From positions 1,594,103 to 1,658,102 of the forward strand of contig SNVD02002434.1 in NCBI GenBank assembly GCA_013180625.2: a DNA stretch of 64,000 bases, written 5' to 3'. A program made the translations under genes and the position numbers. This stretch comes from Boswellia sacra. Lineage: Eukaryota; Streptophyta; Magnoliopsida; Sapindales; Burseraceae. A model generated the notes under the pieces. The model saw nothing but the letters and a program-made list of their open reading frames with translations, was not told where the DNA came from and made no database searches. This document shows positions 1 to 12,289 of the stretch, piece by piece (positions within the stretch are counted from its first letter, which is position 1; each line of letters begins with the position of its first letter).

Positions 1-34
1 CTTTTGCGCATGATCTAAGAACACTAAGTGTTCC

Positions 35-477
35 TGATGTAGGACATATTAGAAATAAATTAGGGATTTCAATTATATTTTATGGATTTTAATTAATTAG
101 GGATTTTAACTATTATTAGGGATTTTGACTTCCTAAATTGGGAGTAATCCTAATTTGAGTTATTTTCGTAGTTAGTAGTTTACTATTTTATTTATGATTT
201 AATTTTAGTATTTTCTTGTTTAGTTGGAGTTAGATTCTATTTCCTAATAGATTTTATTTCCTAGTGAAGTTATGATTGTTGACACTATAAATAAGTGTCT
301 TTAGTTATTTTATTTTTTAGATTTTTGAATATGGATTTTTGATCTTTTAGTAAAAAGATTATTTCTCCCTTAATTTTCACTCTACTTCTTCCCTAAATTT
401 CTTCTATTATTTCTCCTATTTCCTCTGTCTACATCTCCCTTCCTTTCTTTTAATTTGAGGAACCCCGTTTTTCATCA
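35..477 (+). repeat. 5' LTR of the exon-3 element
   Basis: 443-bp LTR with TG...CA ends. It differs from the 3' LTR by scattered substitutions (for example tttaactatta against tttgactatta near 105), so the insertion is not brand new. Confidence 0.9.
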
Positions 478-479
478 AT

Positions 480-491
480 TGGTATCAGAGC
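480..491 (+). other. Primer-binding site, initiator tRNA-Met type
   Basis: tggtatcagagc lies 2 bases after the 5' LTR, the usual plant primer site complementary to the 3' end of initiator tRNA-Met. It fixes the element's orientation as plus. Confidence 0.85.
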
Positions 492-654
492 ATGGTTTTG
501 ATCATCTCTTATACTATTTATCCTTTAATTTTTTTATTCAACCCATAAACCCTAAACCTCCTACCACTATTAACTTACTTTACCCTAATTTCATCTTCCA
601 TCATCCCTTCAATCAAAAAAAAAAAAAAAAGAGTTACAGTCACTATTCACGAAC

Positions 655-1361
655 GTGTACTGTACACCGGAGTTATTGTTCACTGGAGGTTCTGTTCACT
701 GCGACCACCATCATACTCTTCTTGTCAATATCTATAATGTGTCCTTCATTACAAATTTCATCTCAATGATACAAGCCTCAGAAAATAGGACAAACATTAA
801 GATCGGTGCTTTGGAAAATAAAGTGGAAAATAGAATGACAGAAATATTAGAAGTTTTAAAAGCCTCACAAGCTTCCGTTCTCATAAAACAAGACTTTAAT
901 TTGGAGTCATCTACCAAACATAGGCATCAAGGGATCTTGGGTGCAACTCTGAAGAACCATAAGGGTGAATGTGATAATTCTAGTATGAAGCAAAAGAGAT
1001 TGATCTTGAAGATGGGCATGAATCTAGAAGTGATATTGAGATCGAGGGCATGATGAATTCTAATGATGATGTAGAGCCTATATGTGAAGAATCTCATGAA
1101 ATAATTCAACAAGTTGATTTCATAGGTTGTGATTCATATTTGGGTTCTTTCGCTCCTATCATTGGGTCAACGATGAAGTCTTCCATGGTGATTATTGTTT
1201 CTCTACCAATATCGAAGGCCGCTAAAGCATCTGTAATTTTTCTATCATGTGTACTTCCAACATTGGATCATCATGAAGTGAAGATGTGGATTGACGACTT
1301 TTCAATACTTGTACAGGACAAAACGTGGCATTTTCTTGTGTATTGGCAACTTCCTCCTTGA
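655..1361 (+). other. Internal region of the exon-3 element, short open stretches
   Basis: Two overlapping open stretches (655-1053 and 1050-1361). The first has a heptad-like segment (ENKVENRMTEILEVLK) of the kind seen at the start of gypsy Gag proteins. The second shows no recognised domain; FLVYWQ near its end faintly recalls a chromodomain. I cannot assign a function and regard it as leader plus remnants of a deleted polyprotein. Confidence 0.4.
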
Positions 1362-1401
1362 CAACTCTCTAGGAGTCGAGTTCTTTCAAGCGAAGAAGAA
1401 T

Positions 1402-1844
1402 TGATGTAGGACATATTAGGAATAAATTAGAGATTTCAATTATATTTTATGGATTTTAATTAATTAGGGATTTTGACTATTATTAGGGATTTTGACTTCC
1501 TAAATTGGGAGTAATCCTAATTTGAGTTATTTTCCTAGTTAGTAGTTTACTATTTTATTTAGGATTTAATTTTAGTATTTTCTTGTTTAGTTAGAGTTAG
1601 ATTTTATTTCCTAATAGATTCTATTTCCTAGTCAAGTTACGATTGTTGGCACTATAAATAAATGTATTTAGTTATTTTATTTCTTAGGTTGTTGAATATG
1701 GATTTTTGATCTTTTAGTAAAAAGATTATTTCTCCCTCAATTTTCACTCTACTTCTTCTCCAAATTTCTTGTATTATTTCTCTCCTTTCCTCTAGCTACA
1801 TCTCCCTTCCTTTCTTTTAACTTGAGGAACCCCGTTCTTCATTA
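1402..1844 (+). repeat. 3' LTR of the exon-3 element
   Basis: Direct repeat of 35-477, ending TCATTA where the 5' copy ends TCATCA. It is followed at once by the GTTCC target duplicate and the remainder of exon 3. Confidence 0.9.
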
Positions 1845-2936
1845 GTTCCCTTTACTGCAGGATCGATTAATTCAACCTAAAATGTGGAAGGAACAAAGTT
1901 GGAATTAGCTATTATGTCGGTAGTTCTATTCAACTATGCTGTTAATCATATCGCTTATATGCATTCACTGGTAAAAGAACAATTGTAGGAGGATCCAAGT
2001 ATTAAATTCAAATAATTTGTTTGACTCAAATATTAATGTTAAGTCTTTATTTTATCACTTAAGTTTTTCGGTAAAATAAATTTTTAATATAGTATTAAAA
2101 CTAAGGGTTTCACGTTCAAATTCTTTCCCTATCAGACCATTCTTGATAGTTAAGCCATTCAATCACATTAATTCTTGGTTTGCTGTTATGAATCTACATA
2201 TCTGTTTTTCATAGATCACCTAGGAAGGCATCTGTTGAACTCAATAATAATATCTTCTTAAAAAAGCTAATAATCAGATTGGGTTAGTTATCCCTTTTAT
2301 AAATCCTAATAACCTGCATAACTATTAAATGTGCGACTCCTGAGACATAACAATAATATTAATAACAATTATTAAAATGACTAAAATTTTCCAAAGTTTC
2401 TAGTCAGAAAAATTAAAACAGAAGAGAAAAGGAAAAATGAAGCATATTGTATGGACTAATTAACCTGTGGGTCAATGGGTGAAAGAGTAACAGGGGAAGC
2501 TGTATGAAAAACCTTAAACATCCATTTACTGTAGAATCAAAAGAGCCTTCTTCTAGCAAGTCTGCCTTAAAGAAATGAAGTCTTCCTTTCGCTCCATCAA
2601 GTGATTGTGAGTATTTTACCATATATAGGATCATCTGTGTTATGCATATGTGGATAGAAGTATGAAAAAGAGTCCAATTATACAATGTTAACACTTACCA
2701 ATGACTCAAATTAATCTGAAGGGAGAAAAAAACCACCGACAAATCAACAAAGACATAAGAATTATGAGAGAAACATAAATATCCTTGAAAAAGCCGAAGA
2801 GGGAGTGGAGAGAAGACTGACTTGTGTCAAGAACAGTAGCTTTCACAGTAACCATGTTCTAGTAACTGCTTCACCAACCATGATGCTATGAAACCTGAAG
2901 CTCCGGTTACACGCACCACCATTCCTTCTCTGCTGA

Positions 2937-3828
2937 TTCTCTCTTTCTAAGGATCAGGATCAATTATTGAATTGGTGTTTACCATTGTCTCCGTCAGGAT
3001 AAATCTGTGAATTGGTATCAAAGTAGGTTCTTACAAATAAGATTTGTGCAACAACAAAGTCACAAGGACTAGGAGACAAATACATGGCTACACAAAAATT
3101 GGGTTGCTACAATAATTTTATTCCTTTAGTCTAATCAGTCACTATAAACGTAAAGGAACACGTGACTTGCGCTTGTTTAGCGCCCTACGTGGGACATTAA
3201 CAAGTCATAATCACAAATAATGAAGTAACGCACGTGCCAATGAACCTTACAATCTGGACTAACATGGGCTTCTCAAGAGCCCTGAGCACACATCTCACTA
3301 ACACATTCTATTATTGAAGCAGAGTCTACAGTCTCGTTTGCTAGTTTTAGATAATGTTCTAAAAGAACTTGACAGAATTGCATCGACTCCCTCAGCAAAT
3401 ATAAATTATTTCTCATAGAAATTTCCATTTATCAATGGATCCAAAAATACATAACAAATTAAATATTTCTAATTAAGGTTTGTAAACTAGTTTCAACAGA
3501 TGCTAAAGATTAGCAGAAGGAAATATCAATGAATCCACTGCCAATGTGATGGTTCACAGTCATTCCTGTACTAGAATGATCAAATGAACAGCACATAGAC
3601 CTCTAAAAGAGCATTCATCAAAGCCAAAGTCCATCATATCATATCAATTATATAGTCAGTATAAGGCGTTCTGAGAGTTTTTAATCCCAGATAAACGAAA
3701 TGAACTTATAAATAGTTTCTCCCTCATGAAAATACAACTTTCAGCAAACTAGCCTTTTTTTTAATTTATTAATCGGGAATTGCACAATTTGTTTGCAACG
3801 TTCTGCATCACTCCCTTGTCCTTAGCTT
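2937..3828. other. Intergenic flank repeated between the PAR copies
   Basis: No gene. Parts recur elsewhere: the stretch around 3250-3290 (ggactaacatgggcttct) resembles 13310-13335 and 53776-53850. The stretch around 3485-3600 (aactagtttcaacagatgc, then agcagaaggaaatatcaa) resembles 13620-13700. This is the ancestral spacer of the tandem gene array. Confidence 0.7.
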
Positions 3829-4860
3829 CTAGAAATTAAGCAAGCCCTTCTCCTTTAAGCTTTCAAGAGTGTCCCCAAGACTCACCTCCCAAGGCATAAA
3901 GTTGATGCCCAAACTCTTAGCTTTTTCCTGAGAAATCTTGTATGTTGGCTCATACTTGGCGTCTTTGAATCTGCCATAAGTGAACATGTATCGTTTCCTG
4001 TTACTGACAAAAGCAAAGTCGAACAAAGTTTCTTGTATAATTTGATACACTTGATATGAAGTTCTGGACATAAACCGTTCCTTACTATAAACTAATAAGT
4101 TAGCACTGTCAGATCAAAGAGAGCATGCAAAATTTATATCAAGGAAAAGTATAGTAAGGCAATAATATAGTACTGAAGTGTACTTTTCAGGCAGTGGTAT
4201 TTTAGGATAATGCTCTTGCACCAGCATCATGATGTCATAATTCTGTGTGACTCTTTCAGCTAACACATATTTGCCACTGGTCGTGGGAACCTCAAGAGCT
4301 TGAATATGTGCACATGCAACATCTCTAGCATCAACAAGTCTATATGGGCTGGGGAATGTTTGAACTCCTGCATTAAATAAGCTCAACCACTGAGCAATAA
4401 TCTATTGTAAATGGTGAACCTAACTTCTAACGATCTCTTTAATCCCCAGCAATTGCTGAATATTACTGTTTATGAGGTTTCAGAATCACCTCCAGGGAGA
4501 GACTAGGCCTTGGCTGAAAGAAAGGACCAATGCCAAGTCCTGGGTGCATTGTAACCAAGTCAATTCCGTTCTCTTTTGCAAATTGCCAAGCAGCTTCTTC
4601 AGCTAAGGTCTTTGAAAGTGGATACGGATTCTGAAAGAAAATCATCTTTTGATTAGCTCATAATGAAATAGGAAATGCTGTGGACCAATTTGACAACTTT
4701 CTGTTAAGACTTTTGAGTATCGTTACAAGTCCGGTGACAAAATTGGTCTGGTACATAAAATTGTAGACATTCAAATAGAGAAAAATATAGTGCGATAGGT
4801 GTTAAACAGAAAGTTAGTTAACAGAATACTTTCTATACAAAACTGCAGAATAGAAGTCTG

Positions 4861-5910
4861 GTGCTTAATAGAATTTTACATGTGCCTAGCATTACAAAGA
4901 ATCTCTTAAGCATTTCCAAACTGGTTCAAGAAAATGTTGTCTTTGTGGAATTTCATTCTGGTTTTTGTCTTATCAAGGACAAGAGCATCAACATCACTCT
5001 TCTGTATGGAAGTCTTGATCAAGGTCTTTACAAGCATTCACCAATTGCAGTGGACAACTACTCCTTGGCAGCAAATTCAGTTGCTTTTAATAAGACTCTT
5101 AGAAATTGTGCAAATACAAGAGCAGTGAATACCTTGTTACATTAACCTAAATCACTGCTTTCTTGTGTGATAAAAAATTCTAATAAAGCTTCTGATTTTC
5201 TTATTTGGCACAGTAGATTAGGACACCTTACTATGAATGTTTTAGCTCATGTTTCTCATCAGTGCAAACTCTTCTCTGCTACTTTTAATAAAAATTTGCA
5301 ATGTGAACCTTGCAAATTTGGAAAGCAGTGTCATATATCTTATCCATCTTCTTCACATGTTGCTACTCAACCACTTGAAATTGTATATACAGATGTGTGT
5401 GGACCAACTCATGTTACTTTTATTGATGGATATGGATATTATTTACTGTTTATCGATGGTTATAGTAAATATAGCTGGATTTACCCCTTGAATTCTAAAG
5501 CTGAAATAAGTGGCATCTCTCCTGCTTTCTTATCTATGGTTAAAAGGCAATCTAACTGCAAATTAAAGTGTTTTCAAACTGACTAGGAAGGAGAGTTTAG
5601 GCCATTATAGTCTTTGCTTAACAATCTTGGAATTCTGTTTAGGCATCCATGTCCGTACACTCACCAACAAAATGGATCAGTTGAAAGGAGACACAGTCAG
5701 TAGTTGAAATGGGTTTGACACTGTTAGCTGAAGCTTCTCTTCCACTTCATTCCGTGGCATGCTTTTCATACAGCAACATTCTTCCTTAAAAGATTGCCTA
5801 CATCAGTACTTGAGTTTGATTCTCCATATTCTAAACTATATAAACAAAAACTAGATTTTAAGCTTCTCAAGGTTTTTGGTGTGTCTATTTTCCAAATTTA
5901 AGGCCATATC
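4861..5910 (+). pseudogene. Copia pre-integrase and integrase remnant
   Basis: Seen: LHVPSITKNLLSISKL (link between protease and integrase), then WHSRLGH...CEPCKFGKQ (histidine and cysteine pairs of the integrase zinc finger), then IVYTDVCGP and LLFIDGYSKYSWIY (integrase catalytic core, first Asp region). A stop follows FQTD, and the reading continues with HQQNGSVERRH and a stop. Broken by several stops. It would have inserted the cDNA into host DNA. Confidence 0.85.
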
Positions 5911-5929
5911 AAAACATAAGTTTGGATTT

Positions 5930-6792
5930 TGTTAGTTTTTGCATTGTATGGATAGTTACAAATAATATAACTGTAAAGTACAACAGAATAAAAATTTTTA
6001 TGTGGTTCGATTATAACCAACCTACATCCACGGGTAGCAAGAGCTACAATCTACTATGTTGTATGTGTTTGCACTCAACTTAGGATTCTTCATAGTGGTA
6101 GACACCTATTCACTCACAAACCTAATTTATGCAAACTTAATCACAGTAATAGTCTTTAGCACACTCTTTTGACGCTGCTCTTTTTCTGTCATGACTATCT
6201 TAACTAAACACAGTTAAAAATAACATAACACTCGTAATGTTACAGACTTGTATGATTACTCAACTTTGTTAAGCTTACACGACTTATAACAATTAACCAA
6301 AGTCTAAAGCTTTACACAAGATATAAAAATAAATAAAGGACGCACTCAAACTTGCTCTTGCTTGCGTTCTCTCAATTTTCCTTGAGTGCATTGAATGCCC
6401 CACTCCAAAAGTTATGAGAATAGCTTTGTATAATATTTGACATCAATTATAATTCTCATTATTATCTTGTAAAATCTTAATGAAATTTATAAGAAAAGTT
6501 TAGATAATAATCAAACATTATAGGAAGTGATAATATACTCTCCTACGTAAACTAGAATACTTAAATAATATTCTAATCTAATAATAGATAATTAATACAA
6601 ATACAAAACTTCTTATTCGACTAGAATACCAAATCCAAATTTATTTTATTTTAGTTAAAATTCTTATAATACAAATTATCCATATAAAATTAATAAGATT
6701 AGAAAAATATTCATATTTAATGTTTTTATCACATGATGACAAATAACTCACATGCAATACACATGCCATATGTGCCACATGTAACACCAACA
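5930..6792. mobile_element. Solo LTR inside the copia element
   Basis: An 863-bp block starts TGTTAG and ends CCAACA. It is flanked by the 5-bp duplication gattt (5925-5929 and 6793-6797) and splits the copia pol reading just before VFHGYSSFH. There is no internal domain or primer site. This is what remains after recombination between the two LTRs of a complete element. Confidence 0.75.
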
Positions 6793-6989
6793 GATTTCAT
6801 ACTTTTGTCTGTGTATTTCATGGATATAGTAGTTTTCACTAGGGATATCTTTGTTTACACTCCTTAGGCAGAATATATATAGCAAGAAGTGTCACTTTTT
6901 ATGAGAATGTAATCCTTTTTCAGCCTGGAAATTTTTCTTCTTTAACTACATCTGATAATTCTCCTTTAAACACAACTTTTGTTATCAAC

Positions 6990-7586
6990 CAGGGACGGAG
7001 CTAGCTAACGCCCAGCAGGGGCAATTGCCCCTCCTGGACCCATAAAAAACTTCTAATTTTATTTATTAATTCTTTTTTTTATTTAGCCATCAATCAACTA
7101 TCATGTATATGATTATTATATCATTCCTTATGAGTTTTTGAATCTAAATTCATTATATTATGTTCTTTATCTACTATGTCTCTCATATTACTAATTCCTC
7201 TCTTGTTCATTATTAAAATTAGTCTATATTATATAATTATAAAATTATTGAATATATTTATTAATTATAAATAAAAGATGATACAAGATATCAACTATAG
7301 TGCTTATCAATTTATAATTTTATATTTAGAATTGATATTTCAATTAAAATTTTTTAAATGATTAGCTATAACATCATATATGAAAAATTATAATTGGTAA
7401 CCAATATTAAATAATGAGCTGCAACATAATGACACTATCTTACAACAAATTCTTAAAATAAAAATTGTTTAATATTACACAATTGTAAATTATTGAATAC
7501 ATTTATGAATTTATATAATTATTTTTTAGTTAAATTTTTATTTAATTATGTTGCCCCCTCTCATAAAAGTTTCTAGCTCCGTCAAT
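6990..7586. mobile_element. MITE with 9-bp target duplication (Mutator-like)
   Basis: A 597-bp AT-rich block whose ends share the inverted 11-mer GACGGAGCTAG. It is flanked by perfect 9-bp duplicates gttatcaac (6981-6989 and 7587-7595). The 9-bp duplication points to the Mutator superfamily. There is no coding capacity. It lies in the linker of the copia pol. Confidence 0.8.
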
Positions 7587-7595
7587 GTTATCAAC

Positions 7596-9298
7596 AATGC
7601 ATGGACATTTCCTTCTTCTTTACTTTTTCCTTTCAAGAAACTAGAATATATACTTACTGATATCTCACATTCACCTTCTTCTTCTACTTCTCTACCTCTG
7701 GCCTCTCTACATAATTCTGGATCAACTAATTCTCCTTCACTAGTCTTATCCTTCTTCACTACAATTCATATTAATTCTCCTATTAGTTCACCAGTATCAG
7801 TACCACTTTAGTCCTGTCTTACAGTTGCCATTAATTAGTCTACTTGTCATTCTTCTTCTCTAATTTCTTCTAAGCCATGTTTAAATATTCATCCTATCAC
7901 TACCAGATCTAAAACTGGCATTTTCAAACCACAAATACTTCATGTTGTAGTAGACGATTCTTTACTTACAACTGAACCAAGTACTGTTGCACAAGCTTTT
8001 GCTCATCCTCAATGGAAAGCAGCTATACAAGCAAAATATGATGTACAGATGGTCAATAGGACATGGTCTTTGGTTCTAGCAACTGACAATCTTCATTTGG
8101 TGGACTGTAAATGGATTTTTAGGATTAATTACAATCCATATGACAACATTCAGAGATATAAAGCTAGGCTTGTAGCTAAGGGCTTTCAACAATTTGCTGG
8201 GATTAACTATTTTGAGACTTTTAGCCCTATTATTAAACCATCTACAATTAGGATTGTCAAGTTTCTTGCAGTGACTTTTCAATAGGATATCTAGCAGATT
8301 GACATTAATAATACCTTTCTTAATGGTGAGTTACAATTGGAAGTGTATATGTCTCAACCTGAGGGCTTTATTGACAGTAACCTGCCTCATTTTGTTTGTA
8401 AATTACACAAGTCTCTTTATAGCTTGAAGTAGGCACCTAGAGCTTGTTTTAACAAGCTAAAAATGCTTTGCTTCAGTGGAGGTTCATCATGTCAGTTGTT
8501 GATACAAGTCTATTTGTTTTCAAGAAGGATAATGAATTGAATCTTCTCTTGGTATATGTTGATGACATATGAATCATAGGAAGTGTTAACTATTTTCTTG
8601 GGTTTCAAGTTCAGAGAAACAAAGACTCTTTGCCGCTAGCACAAAGAAAGTATGCTGTTGATCTTTTGAAGAAGTGCAATATACTGGAGTCTAAAATGCT
8701 CAGACACCAATGGTGTCAAATCTGAAACTATCAAGCAATGACAGTGACGTATTTGATCAGCCTGTATTTTATAGAAGCATTATATGAGGGCTACAGTATC
8801 TGTCTATGCCAAGACTTGACATATCTTTTGCAGTGAACAAATTAAATCAGTTTTTACAAGCTCTTACAACTTTGCAATAGCAAGCTTGCAAAAGGTTACT
8901 CAGGTATATCAAAGGTACCTTTGATTATGGACTACACTTCAAGCCTATGCAGGAAATAACATTAACCGATTACAGTGATGTTGACTGGGCCAATTCTATT
9001 GATGATAGGAAGGTGTTACATTTATTTTGGTAACAACTTGATATGTTGGTCCACTATGCTGTGCAATAACAAGGGTGCAGAATCTTTGGTTGCCAACCCT
9101 ACCTTTCATGCTCGCTCTAGACACATTGAAGTTGACATGCTCTTCATCAGGGAAGAAGTCTTAGCAAAGAAGTTAGATGCTAGATACGTTTTGACTGAGT
9201 TACAAACAACAGACATTATAACTAAACCCTTTGCAGAAACCAGGTTTGAGATGCTTAGATCAAAGTTGAACATTAGTTCTGATGACAAGTTTAACTAG
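7596..9298 (+). pseudogene. Copia reverse transcriptase and RNase H remnant
   Basis: Seen: VDCKWIFRINYN...[30 protein letters not shown] (stop) APRACF and VYVDDI (the RT YVDD box). There is then a jump to VNYFLGFQVQR, so roughly 70 residues are missing. RNase H follows: STMLCNNKGAESLVANPTFH and HIEVDMLFIREEV, ending ITKPFAETRFEMLRSKL. Stops and deletions make it non-functional. Confidence 0.85.
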
Positions 9299-9327
9299 TT
9301 GAAGAGGTAATTAAACTTGAAAGGGCA

Positions 9328-9557
9328 TGTTAAACGGAAAGTTAGTTCGTTAACAGAATAGTTTCTATGAAAGAGTGCTACCTGTGTAATCTGTCAACTC
9401 TTCGTTAGTTGCTTTCCAGTAGAGCTTGTTATTGCTTTGTATATAAGCACATTCTAGACTCATTTGTAATTTAGCAATTCAGTTAATAAAAATCAAGTTT
9501 AGTTACAAGATTAGTTTCCACAATTCTCTCAATTCTTTCTTTTATGCTATTCAACTG
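9328..9557 (+). repeat. 3' LTR of the copia element in copy 2
   Basis: It begins tgttaaacgg after the purine-rich gaaagggca, matching the truncated 5' LTR at 4800. It contains a TATA-like tgtatataag (about 9438). The right edge is uncertain by a few bases, near tcaactgtag. Confidence 0.65.
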
Positions 9558-10894
9558 TAGATATAAGTACGAAGAAATGAGATTTACACCCTTAGGACTC
9601 TTTACAGAATGCTGGACTCGAAAACCAAGTCTCATTGATCACAACATCAAGGATCTTTGACTTTCATTATGGGAAACAAAAGTCAAAGAAGATGTCACAA
9701 CTACTTTCTTTATAGAATGAACTTTTGCACACGATCTAAGAACATTAAGTTCACTGCAGGATCAATTATTTCAGCCTGAAATGTGGGAGGAACAAAGTTG
9801 GAAGTAGCTATTATGCTGGTAATTCTATCGAATCATATTGTAGAAGATTAAAAGAGATGAGTTCTATTACGTAATGAACTGGTTGAACAACATATATACA
9901 TTAAGAAAGAATCATGGAGCCAAATCGTTGAAGCATACTTGAGTTTCGTTTTATTGATTAAAAGAATCAATTATAAATTATAGAAGCGAGGATCTAAAAA
10001 TTTATTTAAAGGATTTATTAGACTCGAATATTAATGTCAGACCATTAATTACCTAATGGTTTAAGTTTTTGGGTAATGTGATCTTAATATGATACCAGAA
10101 CTAAAGGTCTTTTATATTCAAATACTCTCACCTTCAAACTAATCTTCATGATCAAGTCATTCAATCACATCAATTCTTAGTTCTTTTGGTTTGCTCTTAT
10201 AGATCTAGGGATCTATGTTTCATTTATGGATCACATTAGAAGATGTCAAGCATAATGTCTTTTCAACAGGACTAATAATTATTTATAAACCCTACTAGCT
10301 TGCGTAACAATCTAATGTGAGACTCTTGGAGACATAAGGATGATTGAATTTCTGAAACTTATCTAGTTGGACATAGTACATCCAGATGGCAAAGAAACAA
10401 AAAGGAAAAAGAAGCATATTATAGATATGGACTAAACCTTTGGGTCATTGGTTGAAACAACTGTAGGGGAGGTTGTATGGAAAACACCTTCACATTCATT
10501 GACTGCAGTATCGAAAGAGCCTTCTTCTAGCAAGTTTGCCTTGAAGAAATGAAGTCTTTCTTTCACTTTATCAAGAGCATGTAAGGATTTTATCTTAAGA
10601 TCATCTGTGCCATATGTAAATAGAGGTGTGAGAAAGAGTCCAATTGTATATTGGCAACACTTATCAGTAACTCAAATCAATCTAAAGGGAGAAAAAGATC
10701 AATTATCAACAAAGACATACATATTAGAAATAAGAAAAATATGATAACAATATGGATATGCTGAAGTGACACTTACTCGGGCCACAAATAGTTGCTTTGA
10801 CGGTGTTACCACGTTGGAGTAACTGCATCACCCTTCATGGTGCTATGTAACCTAAAGCTCCTATTGCACACACCACCTTCCTTTCTCCTCTCAT

Positions 10895-11134
10895 TCTACT
10901 TCTTTTAGTCATCTATGAATTAGTGCCAAGGTACATAGAGTTGATGGACTAATAAGATTTGTGGAATGATGAGACTACTAGATAACCATGTACATGACTG
11001 ACAATCTATTATTAATGTGGGTGGGACTATGTACATCCTTCTTTTTTATGACTATTCTACAATACATGCATGCATTGATACATCCGATGGTGGAGCCATC
11101 ACTCTAGCCAATTTCAGTGGCTCCTTACCATAAA
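10895..11134. other. 5' flank of PAR copy 2
   Basis: No gene. Parts (gactgacaatctattattaa) match the flank upstream of copy 3 near 22230. The right end is the host side of the hAT-like insertion, including the target duplicate accataaa (11127-11134). Confidence 0.6.
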
Positions 11135-12289
11135 TAGACATGTAAAACATACTATACCATATAGGCACGACCCAAAAATTTTGGGCCCGTAATGCTATTC
11201 GTACTATACTTAACCCAACACGAGCAATATTTCGTGTCGTACCGTATCTAGCACTAAAAAAAATTTGGAGGCTTAGCACGGTCCACATGGTGTGGCTTAA
11301 ATGAACCGTGTTGTGCCTAAAACCGTGTATTTTTGTACTTGGCCCGAATGGGGCAAAGATATGTACATAATTTTTTTTTGCCTTGACCTTTTAAATATTT
11401 ATTGAAAAGACACACGTGTATCTTGAAAAAACTAATTAACCTCTTATTTAAGAGTCCTGAACATCTCTTTTAAAGAAAATAGACTTATCTTTAAAATCAA
11501 ATTGAATTGTTTAATAACCTAAACTGTTTTTTAGAATTTATAAATAACAATTTTAAGCGATTTTTATTAATTATTACTATCTTGAGGTAAAAATTATCTA
11601 ATTTGCTTTGTTAAAAGTACAAATCTTAAAATTTTATTTAAACAAATATAGGTCTATTAGTCAATTTCTTTAAAAAAATATTGAATTCTTTATTAATAAT
11701 TTGAACTAAAATTATAATTCTTCAAATATAGTATGAGATTTTCATCATTACAGTTAAGACTTATTTTGCATCATTTCTTTTGATTGAAAAAGGGTTCATT
11801 GTATAAGATAGATTAAAAGAAATAGAGATTTATAAGAATAAATGAAATAGGAGCGTAGGACCAAGTAAATTAAGAATATAGAAGACATGAGAGATAAATA
11901 GAAAGTAAGGAAAAAAATAAATTTCACTTGACTTTTAATTGCTATAACACTATAATAAAGCAACTTGGTCCCTTCATATATTCATTTAAATCCAATAATT
12001 TATTTATTTTAATTCAAAATGGACTAATTTTATTAAATGAATTGAAAAAGTAACGTGCTCGTTCGTACCTATTCGTACTTATCGTGCTTCATGCTTGGCA
12101 CGGTCCAATCGTGCTTCATGCCGACACATTCCATTATGCTAAACTTTTAAACCTAGTCCAGTCCAATCCTCATTTCGTATTGTACCATGCCGCCACAATA
12201 TTCATGTTTATACCATACTCGTACCTGGTAAGATTTTGTACTAGACCGTGTCATGCTCGTGCTTAGCCCGACCCTTTTTATCATGTCTA
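11135..12289. mobile_element. hAT-like non-autonomous element
   Basis: The ends are inverted (TAGACATG...CATGTCTA, with further similarity tagacatgtaaaa against tagacatgataaaaa). They are flanked by 8-bp near-duplicates accataaa (11127-11134) and accacaaa (12290-12297). Subterminal GC-rich motifs (ggcacgaccc, cttagcccgaccc) surround an AT-rich core without coding capacity. The 8-bp duplication and this terminus style fit the hAT superfamily. Confidence 0.65.

Larger units (their letters stand above)
35..1844 (+). mobile_element. Small internally deleted LTR retrotransposon in exon 3 of copy 1
   Basis: Two 443-bp direct repeats (35-477 and 1402-1844) bound 924 bp of internal sequence. The 5-bp target duplication GTTCC is at 30-34 and 1845-1849. 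The 5' LTR starts TGATGTAG and ends TCATCA. The primer site tggtatcagagc (480-491, initiator tRNA-Met type) lies 2 bases inside it. A purine-rich stretch gcgaagaagaa precedes the 3' LTR. No gag, RT or integrase is recognisable inside, so the element is non-autonomous. Its LTR ends match those of the element at 24734-26278, which keeps a chromodomain, so I infer both derive from a Ty3/gypsy chromovirus. Confidence 0.9.
1..2936 (-). pseudogene. PAR/CAD-like reductase copy 1, 5' part, broken
   Basis: Exons 1 (2936-2822), 2 (2634-2465) and 3 (1876-1850 continuing at 34-1) align with the intact copy at 19752-22105. The family is the NADP-dependent extended short-chain reductases that reduce phenylpropanoid or phenylacetaldehyde-type aldehydes. 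Seen in the sequence: the nucleotide-binding stretch [17 protein letters not shown], then [23 protein letters not shown], then an in-frame KGTLSVLRSCAK across the insertion. Breaks: the expected start ATG reads ATC, about 2 bases are missing near the end of exon 1, one base is missing in exon 2 after NGC, and an LTR element splits exon 3. Exons 4-6 lie left of position 1. Non-functional as it stands. Confidence 0.85.
4800..9557 (+). mobile_element. Decayed Ty1/copia element in intron 3 of copy 2
   Basis: Order on the plus strand: truncated 5' LTR (about 60 bp from tgttaaacag), end of gag-protease, integrase, reverse transcriptase, RNase H, then a 3' LTR that also starts tgttaaac (9328). This is the copia order (integrase before RT). 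The 5' LTR remainder, gag and most of the protease are deleted. The coding part is full of stops and internal deletions and holds two later insertions. Target duplication is not clear (flanks gatag and gatat). Confidence 0.85.
3829..10894 (-). pseudogene. PAR/CAD-like reductase copy 2, six exons, disabled
   Basis: All six exons can be placed: 10894-10777, 10604-10438, 9775-9590, 4630-4467, 4367-4184 and 3970-3829. Most GT/AG borders survive. Exon 5 reads [21 protein letters not shown] and exon 6 ends KEKGLLNF. Breaks: exon 1 has an in-frame TGA after GALGYIAP, exon 3 lacks 7 bases after DPAV and meets a stop near its end, and exon 4 carries one extra A near its end that shifts exon 5 out of frame. 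The catalytic YPLSK motif in exon 4 is still legible. Intron 3 is enlarged by a 4.8-kb copia insertion. Confidence 0.85.

Noticed and set aside
455..769. 104-codon plus-strand frame at the left element
   Set aside because: Starts inside the LTR and runs over the primer site and a poly-A tract; it has no protein similarity.
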